This document shows, piece by piece, positions 23,883-29,935 of a stretch of 29,935 bases of DNA; position 1 is the stretch's first letter, and each line of letters opens with the position of its first letter. Source of the DNA: JBBDMU01 sp040878115 (GTDB lineage: Bacteria > Bacteroidota > Rhodothermia > Balneolales > Natronogracilivirgulaceae); assembly GCA_040878115.1 (NCBI GenBank), contig JBBDMV010000051.1, forward strand, positions 1-29,935, read 5' to 3'. The notes beneath the pieces were generated by a model. The model did no database searches. It was not told the DNA's origin and was given only the letters and a program-made list of their open reading frames with translations. The translations under genes were made by a program, and so were the position numbers.

Positions 23883-25197
23883 AGTCTTCAGTTTTTTCTT
23901 CTTCTATATTTTTCTCTTCACCAGATTTATTTGCAACACCTCTTGCTTTAAGAAGATCAGCCATTTTATATGTAGTTCGGTCTATGGCTGGTTTCGGAAG
24001 ATAATTGTCAACTAATGTCTTTAAATCACCAAAATGATTTCCAATTAGTAATGAAATTTGAATAGGACGCTTAACCTTTGTATAAAAGCGTTTTATTCGA
24101 TCCCCAATATCATCATATGCAATGATAACCAAGTGTGTTGATGGTATGGCCAGCATATCGCTCAACACACGGTTAATATGATCATCTCCAAAACTGTATC
24201 CATACGCCACAACTGTTGAATTGGGCCTTATTACTGCACTGGCAAAATCTCTAAACAATTCAACATAAGGATATTCGGCGGTCTCCCGATCCTTTGAAGA
24301 ATTAGGATAAATCATCAAACTTCCACTATTGCTATTATAGGTGCTAATATCACTTGCACCGTAAGGGAGGGCAAATCTTCTAACGATTCCATCGTTTTCT
24401 GTCCAATCCAGCGATCCATGTAGCTTGGTGAAATTTACTACTCCTTCTAAGTATCTTGGTTCTCCACGTATACCAGGAGGATTATAATGTATATCAATAT
24501 TGAGACGAGATGACCTAAAAATGGGAGATATGCTGCCCACAAAACGATCAATTAAATGAAGGCCGGCTAACTCAGCTCCAAACTCTAAGGCTCTGTCATA
24601 GTTGGTAGTAAATAAGTTCAACCTCTCTCTTGTGGCAATTCTACTAGAAAAACTCAGCAAGAAATTCATTAAATATCCAGCTGCATCTTCATTTTCAGAG
24701 TGGACAATGTTATTCTCAGCTTTTAAGACGTCATTAGCAAAATCTATTATCCCCTTTTGCAAATCTTTTTTCAAAGTCTCTAAATCTGCAATCAAATCAT
24801 CAACCTCATCCTCTTCGGTAGCATTACACAAATAAATTTCAAGTCCTTTTATCAATTCATCAATTGTGCGAATTTGATCTTCTATATTTGGTTTGTCTCC
24901 TCTTCCTGTTTTTTCAGCTGCTTCTTTGGCTTTTTTTGCAATTTCATTTTTAAATACAGAGAGATCAATTTCTCCCATACCAGCACCGGTAGACCCTGTT
25001 GCTAATAAATGTACAGCTGTAGATATTCCCGCTCCTGTCAATAATGATAGGTTTTCGCTTTGGCAAAGAGCAGTAAGCCAGGGTTCTACCTCTTCTCGTA
25101 GTTTTACCGCATCCGGTTCTTCAAGTGGGGTAGGAGTCTTGTAGTCTCTAAGTTTTATTATGTGTTTACCTTGCCAGTTTTCAGAGGTTTCAGCCAT
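23875..25197 (-). CDS. SIR2-domain NADase of a SIR2-HerA system
   Basis: The 440-residue protein has SIR2 hallmarks: NAD-binding LLTGAGISTA (GAGIS 55-59), FTTNYDRALE (197-201) and the catalytic-His motif KLHGSLDW (His260), then VVAYGYSFGDDHIN. A long acidic/helical insert (about 75-175) follows the first glycine motif. The C-terminal region is helical and highly charged (KNIEEEKTEDYE). It precedes and overlaps herA. In this type of system the SIR2 protein is an NAD+ hydrolase rather than a deacetylase. It is the first gene of the cassette from 25315, about 120 bases after the core, and the promoter is presumably in that stretch or read through from further right. Confidence 0.9.
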   Translation of the reverse strand: MAETSENWQGKHIIKLRDYKTPTPLEEPDAVKLREEVEPWLTALCQSENLSLLTGAGISTAVHLLATGSTGAGMGEIDLSVFKNEIAKKAKEAAEKTGRGDKPNIEDQIRTIDELIKGLEIYLCNATEEDEVDDLIADLETLKKDLQKGIIDFANDVLKAENNIVHSENEDAAGYLMNFLLSFSSRIATRERLNLFTTNYDRALEFGAELAGLHLIDRFVGSISPIFRSSRLNIDIHYNPPGIRGEPRYLEGVVNFTKLHGSLDWTENDGIVRRFALPYGASDISTYNSNSGSLMIYPNSSKDRETAEYPYVELFRDFASAVIRPNSTVVAYGYSFGDDHINRVLSDMLAIPSTHLVIIAYDDIGDRIKRFYTKVKRPIQISLLIGNHFGDLKTLVDNYLPKPAIDRTTYKMADLLKARGVANKSGEEKNIEEEKTEDYE

Positions 25198-25306
25198 GCC
25201 CTTTAATTTTTTTGGAAGATTTGTTTGTCATTATCCGATTTATTTTTTTTTAAAAATCTATATTTTTGTCAAACATAACAGCTACTTAAGCTTTCAGTTT
25301 TGATCC

Positions 25307-25445
25307 GCTTTATAACGGTTCACGGTTTAACCGGCTTGGCCATAATGATTTGTAATGTAATTAAAACTCGGAATTTCTTTTAGACCAACAGATTTTGAAC
25401 TGGCATACAGCGGCCAAGTCCGCGTTGAAGCCGTTGTTATAGGGC
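25307..25445 (-). other. attC integron recombination site (139 bp)
   Basis: GCTTTATAAC (25307-25316) and GTTATAGGGC (25436-25445) bound arms in which ACCGGCTTGGCCA pairs with CGGCCAAGTCCGCGTT. The two ends mirror the far ends of the two flanking cassettes exactly (10 or more bases each). The remaining intergenic bases 25198-25306 and 25446-25536 are AT-rich and hold no gene I can support. Confidence 0.8.
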
Positions 25446-25536
25446 GCTTTGTGGGAGGATTAGTAATTATTTTAACAGTTTGGCTATGCGTAGTGCAAAT
25501 CTTCAAGATACTTCACTTTCGTTAACTATTCACGCA

Positions 25537-28500
25537 TTATGTGTAGCTCTTGTTAGCTGTCTGCACTTTTTTATTTTCAATAATTTCTCTTATGGTATTG
25601 ACCAAGTCACATACATAGAAGACCATTCCAATATCTCTAGCAATATTATAGTTTTCGTCTGATTTAAGGAAATCAGACGGTTTTATTTCAAAAAATGTCA
25701 CCGGCTCCTCACTCATTAAATGTCTGCCAGTTTTCTCAGGAATAGTATCTATAACTTTTTTGTAAAGTTTATTTAAAACCCTAGTATCTATGGATAGTCT
25801 AGTAACGGAGTCTCCGAGTTGATAATCCTTTATAAAGTAAGTTTCAAAATCATGTATATAGAACTCTTTACTACAAAAGGACAAAATGTTTTCGTAATGA
25901 GATTCTGAATAGGAAGAAGAACAGGAATCAAATTTCTTTTCTTTCTTATCCCATGCTAAATCAAATTCTACATTAAAGAATTCAACAAAGGAGAGAAGCA
26001 TGGTATGTTGATTTGAAAAATTTATACTACTCAAAAGCCTTTCTAATTCAGGGATGATATAAAGTTTCCAAAGCTCACCCTTATTAGCACTTTGCAGGAA
26101 TTCAAGCAGCGTTGTCTCACTAGGCTCCCATAAGAATTCAGTAATCAACTCTGAAAATTGCTCTTCTTCAATGGAATCAATATATTTTGCAAGAATATAG
26201 GTTTTGATATCCGTGTGACTAAACCGATACCAATTTTGGTAGGGTATTAGGATGGGGCTAAAATCCTCCATTCGGATATTCGGCAACTCCATATCTTTCA
26301 AGATTTGGGCTACTCTCGACTTCGTGATACTGTAATTACCAGATTGCTCCAGTTCTTCTATAATCCTGAAACCAATCTTGATCAAGGAATTTGGCTGAAA
26401 ATTAATTCGGTTACAATGGTGGTTAAAGAACCTATCTATAAGCTGGTACGCATCTAAGTCATTTACGACTACTTCATTTTCAGTTATGAAATGGCAAATC
26501 TCTTCAAATATCTCCCTGTTGCTCTTTAGGTCAGATAAGGCTGACTTGCGGTTTATGAGATCCCTTAAGAGCTCTGTATAACCGTGTGCTTTCAAGAAAA
26601 GGCGAGGATTATAGACTTCATCTTTAGGTGGTAGATATTCTTCAATTATCGAAGCGTATGGTTTGGGTTTATATATCTTGTCTCTCTTTTTAAAATTTTG
26701 AGAACTGTGTCCGACTTTCTTTTGAGTCCTCCTCTCTCTTCGAAGAGAAGAAAAATCCATTTCAAAGGTCGCTTCCAGATCCTTAATAAATCTTTCAGTT
26801 AGTCTAAACTTGTATTGTTTACGTAGTTCTTCTATACCTCCTATCAATAGAGAATCTAATTCAATACCTATTTTTCCGTCATTTTCATCCAGATAATAGT
26901 CAATATCATCAAAGATCAACTCTTTGATGTGCCTTCGTATATTTTGAATGTTCGAATCATAAAACTGTTTAAACGCCTTTGGGAAAATATCTTTAAATCC
27001 GTAGAAGTACTCATATTCTGCAGCAAATGTAATACTGTTGTAAAAAATCTGAATGACTTCATCCGGGGTAGTGTCCAGGTATGGTAGAAGCATTTTTATA
27101 ACTCCAGGAAAGTAGATCATAGCGCGGTGAGCAACTACTTTTCCTTTGTTATCATAGCTCTCAATATCGGCTAATACCTTTTCGAGAATAAATTTCCTAA
27201 CGTATCGATTCTCTTCGCGTTCAATAGGGAATAAATAATTCAGGATAATTAACTTAAAGTACTTGGTTTCATTATTAGAATGATACAGCGTTAGCTCGTC
27301 CGTCAGTTCTTTACCTTCATGATTACAAAAATTCAGATCTTCAAATTCGCGAAGCAACTTTTGCTTTAGTAAGCTCTGTAGATCTTGACTTAGTAATATT
27401 TTCTTTCCATAGAGAGGTGTGTCTGATTCATAATCACTAACCTTTTCCTCGTTCGTGCTAAATACAAAAGTTAATTGGTTAAAATATTTTGCTCTTAAAA
27501 TAATGGGTTGAATCCAGAGAGAACCCTCATTCCTTAAAAACTCTAAGAGATAATCTTTAATTCCCGGACTTTGGAATTCAATCAAAGTGTCATAATAATA
27601 CTCATCTTGATTGATTGAGATATAAAACTCCTCAAGCTTTTTTAGCTCCTTGTTAAAATCTGTAGGAATTATGTCTTCGTTTAATATTTCACGGGCCTTA
27701 ATCTGAATGTCATTAAAAGAGCTCTTTAAATCATCCATATTCATGGGATCGCCTGAAACTAATAAGATCAGGAGGATCGCTTTGGCTGTTGGATTTAATT
27801 TTTGAAAGGCTTCATTCCAAAAGGCTGTGGGATTGTCCAAATACTTATATAGTGATTTGTAAAATGTATATGATGACTGGTAATCCTCTTTGAGGTAAGT
27901 TCTTATAAAAAAATCCAGATGCCTTGGTGAATAATTCCGGTGTCTAATTATGTAGTCAAAAGTGTTATCATACTGGGCGTTTTGAAAATAGCTTAAGTCA
28001 AAATCAAAAAACAATAAGTGATTGAGCAATATCTTAACCTTATCTTCATCAGAGCTTTCCTCGATGTTTATACTATTTTCGTTCATTATATTTTTAGTTT
28101 CAAATTCTGCGCTCTTAAGCACATCTCTTATGACATAATCTCTGGAAGTAAGGATTAGAAAACAGTTTTTTGAATTCGCAAAGTGCCCTATGTTCGTTTG
28201 AAACTCTCTCTGAAAAGTGCTGTGGTTTTTTTTTATGTCAGGATTGAATTTTTGACCCCAAAAATCATCAACTACAATCAACCTATTTTCCTCTGCAATA
28301 CTCAATATGTCAGCATAATCCCTTTCTTCAAGAAATATCAAGTCCTTCACTTTTTGATTTAAAAAGTAATTAGCAATAATCATTGCGGTAGTCGTTTTGC
28401 CTACCCCAGGGTTTCCCGTGAGGATAATTACTTTGTATTCCTCAAGTCGCTGAATTAAGAAGGGAAGTTGAGCAGTATGATGAAAAAGTCTGTGCTTTGC

Positions 28501-29025
28501 CTCTATTTCATTTAGAAAGTAAGTTGTTTTCTGGTAATATTTTCTATGTACAACTTTATCAAGGGCCAATTCGACTGATTGAAAATTGGGAACTAACAGT
28601 TTTGAGTAAGACTTGAAAAGGTATTCATACTGTGCTTGATTCAAATACTTATTAAGTTTTATTCCATCGATTATATCTTCCTCCTTTTGGATATACCCAT
28701 TAAAAATCTCCATGATTTCGGATGAGCGCGGAGGTGTAAGCTCAATATTGATACAAAGAATATATCTATCCGCATTTTGCCTCTTACATTTGGCTACTTC
28801 CTTTTTGAGGCTTCTGAGAAGCCCATTGTAATTAGCAGGATCATATAATTTGCATTGCCCGATTATTTTTTTTTCGGTGTTGGTAGCCCTTATGTCTATC
28901 CCACCATCCTTTCCTCGTTTATAAGTGGTGAACGATATGTTCTTTTCCCTTATCTGTAATAAGTCTCTACAGAAATTTTCAAATTCGGTTGGGAACAGTA
29001 ACCTATGGAAGTCAAAATTCGTCAT
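25537..29025 (-). CDS. Mrr-like nuclease fused to STAND NTPase, Avs-like defence protein
   Basis: The 1162-residue protein has three parts. Residues about 5-120 form a restriction-endonuclease-like domain (GGIDIRA with Asp44, then GQCKLY with Gln57-Cys-Lys59, the Mrr-type D...QxK motif). Residues about 165-400 form a STAND-type P-loop module: Walker A GNPGVGKT (204-211), Walker B RLIVVDDFWG (248-257), and a later RHYSPRHLDFF-like segment (HRNYSPRHLDFF). About 750 helical residues follow with no recognised repeats, likely the sensor. This effector-NTPase-sensor order is that of Avs-like antiviral ATPases; the NTPase resembles the nSTAND3 group. No SD precedes the ATG; a short upstream frame overlaps it (separate entry). 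It is the cassette nearest to the integrase remnant. Confidence 0.85.
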   Translation of the reverse strand: MTNFDFHRLLFPTEFENFCRDLLQIREKNISFTTYKRGKDGGIDIRATNTEKKIIGQCKLYDPANYNGLLRSLKKEVAKCKRQNADRYILCINIELTPPRSSEIMEIFNGYIQKEEDIIDGIKLNKYLNQAQYEYLFKSYSKLLVPNFQSVELALDKVVHRKYYQKTTYFLNEIEAKHRLFHHTAQLPFLIQRLEEYKVIILTGNPGVGKTTTAMIIANYFLNQKVKDLIFLEERDYADILSIAEENRLIVVDDFWGQKFNPDIKKNHSTFQREFQTNIGHFANSKNCFLILTSRDYVIRDVLKSAEFETKNIMNENSINIEESSDEDKVKILLNHLLFFDFDLSYFQNAQYDNTFDYIIRHRNYSPRHLDFFIRTYLKEDYQSSYTFYKSLYKYLDNPTAFWNEAFQKLNPTAKAILLILLVSGDPMNMDDLKSSFNDIQIKAREILNEDIIPTDFNKELKKLEEFYISINQDEYYYDTLIEFQSPGIKDYLLEFLRNEGSLWIQPIILRAKYFNQLTFVFSTNEEKVSDYESDTPLYGKKILLSQDLQSLLKQKLLREFEDLNFCNHEGKELTDELTLYHSNNETKYFKLIILNYLFPIEREENRYVRKFILEKVLADIESYDNKGKVVAHRAMIYFPGVIKMLLPYLDTTPDEVIQIFYNSITFAAEYEYFYGFKDIFPKAFKQFYDSNIQNIRRHIKELIFDDIDYYLDENDGKIGIELDSLLIGGIEELRKQYKFRLTERFIKDLEATFEMDFSSLRRERRTQKKVGHSSQNFKKRDKIYKPKPYASIIEEYLPPKDEVYNPRLFLKAHGYTELLRDLINRKSALSDLKSNREIFEEICHFITENEVVVNDLDAYQLIDRFFNHHCNRINFQPNSLIKIGFRIIEELEQSGNYSITKSRVAQILKDMELPNIRMEDFSPILIPYQNWYRFSHTDIKTYILAKYIDSIEEEQFSELITEFLWEPSETTLLEFLQSANKGELWKLYIIPELERLLSSINFSNQHTMLLSFVEFFNVEFDLAWDKKEKKFDSCSSSYSESHYENILSFCSKEFYIHDFETYFIKDYQLGDSVTRLSIDTRVLNKLYKKVIDTIPEKTGRHLMSEEPVTFFEIKPSDFLKSDENYNIARDIGMVFYVCDLVNTIREIIENKKVQTANKSYT

Positions 29026-29083
29026 CCACTTTTTCTAATTCGGGAGATTGTATGACAGCTATCATATCACCAATGCAATTCAT
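29012..29083 (-). CDS. 23-residue leader frame overlapping the STAND gene start
   Basis: ATG 29083 has a well-placed AAGGA six bases upstream, unusual in this SD-poor genome. It codes for MNCIGDMIAVIQSPELEKVD plus DEF and stops at 29012-29014, 14 bases inside the STAND gene in another frame. Such an overlap suits translational coupling of a gene lacking its own SD. I do not recognise the peptide. Confidence 0.35.
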   Translation of the reverse strand: MNCIGDMIAVIQSPELEKVDDEF

Positions 29084-29204
29084 GTTATCCTTACTTGTTA
29101 TTTTAAAATTAACGGCCTAAAATGAATAAATCAGAGTTAATTTCACAAATTGAAGTTCATCTTACCCAGCAAAATTTAGTTATAAAACGAGTGATTATTG
29201 GTTA

Positions 29205-29422
29205 GCCCTATAACTTCTATTTATTATAACAACAATTCCCAATAAATCCCAACGCTCAATAAGCTTACCTTTTGTACAACGGGGGATTACAGCCGATCGT
29301 CCCTGCTCTCATACCAATAACACGCCCAATAATACCTTAACATAAATTCTTTATTGAGATTATAGCAAGACTTTTGCTTGCCAGTGTGTCTGTATTACAA
29401 AACGCGATGGAGCAGCACAACC
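29205..29422. other. First-cassette junction and putative attI region
   Basis: GCCCTATAAC (29205-29214) exactly mirrors GTTATAGGGC at 25436-25445, defining the right end of the first cassette. No palindromic attC arm follows to the right. Bases 29215-29422 are AT-rich, non-coding, and lie between the cassette end and the divergent integrase fragment, the place where an integron attI and cassette promoter are expected. I cannot define attI boxes or promoter elements. To the left, a 27-codon plus-strand frame (29121-29204, starting MNKSELISQIEVHLTQQ) overlaps this junction and is not recognised. Confidence 0.5.
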
Positions 29423-29632
29423 ATGGCAAAGTCCAAACACTTGCAAAGCGTCAGGAAAGAGATCAGGCGCCGGGGGTATGGTTACCGTACCGGGCAGTCG
29501 TATACCTCCCGGATCGTACGGATGATTCGTTTTAACAAGCTAAAGCATTCGAAAGGAATCACATCAGAGGAAATCGTGGCGCTGAAATACCTGGCTAATG
29601 AGCTTAACACCCAAAATCAGACTTTCTGTTAA
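29423..29632 (+). pseudogene. Truncated integron-integrase-like gene (N-terminal SAM-like domain only)
   Basis: From ATG 29423 the frame gives 69 residues: HLQSVRKEIRRRGYGYRTGQ, then SYTSRIVRMIRFNKLKHSKG, and EEIVALKYLANELNTQNQTF before TAA. This is the core-binding (phage_int_SAM_4) N-terminus of tyrosine recombinases. The YRTGQSY, RMIRFNKLKHSKGI and YLANELN..TQNQ positions line up with LRTEQAY, RFIRFH-KRHP and LANER..STxxQ of IntI proteins. The catalytic domain with the RHRY residues is missing; no trace appears in the following 300 bases. It is transcribed divergently from all cassettes, as intI always is. An XerD- or phage-type integrase fragment remains possible. Confidence 0.65.
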
Positions 29633-29935
29633 GGCAGGCCGGGGTAATATATCATCCAACGGCCACTTCCGCACACAGCTTCGCCTTGTGCGTCACAGGT
29701 ATAGAGTAATTTTTTGCATGTCTTTTACAGAAAAATAAATCTCTTCATAGATACAACCTAATTTATATTTTTCTTAATCTTTCTAGGACAGATTTGATAC
29801 AACGCCGCGTCAACACCGTATATGTACGGCCTTGATAGGGTTTAGATAGGCTGAACTCATTTGCTTTAATTCATCTTCAATTAAGATTTTAAAATTCGAA
29901 GGTATTCTGCCCATGCTCCTACAGCCTCCACATAC
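29633..29935. other. Right-end region without an identifiable gene
   Basis: A short hairpin CGCACACAG/CTTGTGCG lies near 29671-29692, and ATCCAAC (29660-29666) gives a GTTGGAT core on the minus strand, perhaps an attC remnant. A 34-codon minus-strand frame (29810-29914, starting MGRIPSNFKILIEDELKQMS) has AGGAG just before its ATG but is not recognised. No integrase C-terminus is present in any frame I read. Confidence 0.35.

Larger units (their letters stand above)
18155..29632 (-). mobile_element. Chromosomal integron: seven-cassette array with truncated integrase
   Basis: Seven adjacent segments begin and end with complementary core motifs: 18155/18817, 18873/19869, 19989/20606, 20613/21086, 21137/21723, 21801/21811 with 25306/25316, and 25436/29214. 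Five of the junctions are attC-like palindromes with AAC and GTT ends; three copies share GCGCCTTGTT. Every cassette gene is on the minus strand, reading away from the integrase-like fragment at 29423. This reproduces the standard integron plan. The evidence is the internal match of ends, which is hard to explain otherwise. Mobility now would need an integrase supplied from elsewhere. Confidence 0.8.

Overview
The window looks like a chromosomal segment from the Bacteroidota/Balneolota/Rhodothermota group. I base this on the sensor kinase H-box (AAHQLGTPLSSL), the near absence of Shine-Dalgarno sites, a lipoprotein asparaginase and the tig-clpP-clpX order. The assignment is an inference from style, not a phylogeny.

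The left third (about 0.3-10.3 kb) is ordinary core chromosome. It holds uvrA (TTG start), a membrane-anchored SGNH hydrolase, a lipoprotein isoaspartyl peptidase/asparaginase, an orphan membrane histidine kinase, and a block on the minus strand reading tRNA-Leu(UAG), tig (GTG start), clpP, clpX. A nearly perfect 68-bp palindrome lies upstream of uvrA, and one of its end motifs recurs just after uvrA.

From 10.5 to 29.0 kb every supported gene of any size is on the minus strand, and almost all are accessory. Reading right to left, 18.15-29.6 kb has the layout of a chromosomal integron. At the far right, on the plus strand, is a truncated integron-integrase-like gene (N-terminal domain only). 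To its left lie seven consecutive cassettes: (1) a 1162-aa nuclease-STAND NTPase; (2) a two-gene SIR2-HerA anti-phage system; (3) a two-helix membrane protein; (4) a DUF1801 protein with an amber codon near its end; (5) a ParE/RelE-type toxin-antitoxin pair; (6) a class III cyclase-like protein; (7) a DUF433/DUF5615 (PIN-like) toxin-antitoxin pair. Each cassette is bounded by inverted 7- to 11-base core motifs, and most are separated by attC-like imperfect palindromes with AAC and GTT at their ends. The two right-most, presumably youngest, cassettes are large defence systems.

Left of the clear array lies a GC-rich type I restriction-modification operon (hsdM, hsdS, hsdR) with AT-rich target-recognition segments in hsdS. 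It is bounded by one good attC-like palindrome (12773-12853) and a half-site (18148-18165). Further left is a graveyard: a VOC/glyoxalase N-terminal fragment coupled to an intact DinB-like gene, a SnoaL-like gene cut after about 50 codons, a 61-bp mosaic joining two distant hsdR segments, an intact quinone-oxidoreductase-like gene, and a frameshifted zeta-toxin-like kinase fragment next to the tRNA.

The genes act together mainly as a defence and stabilisation island: restriction, NAD-consuming SIR2-HerA, an Avs-like STAND sensor-nuclease, and toxin-antitoxin pairs that could stabilise the array. The main discovery candidate is the integron-borne arrangement itself, with a crippled integrase beside it.
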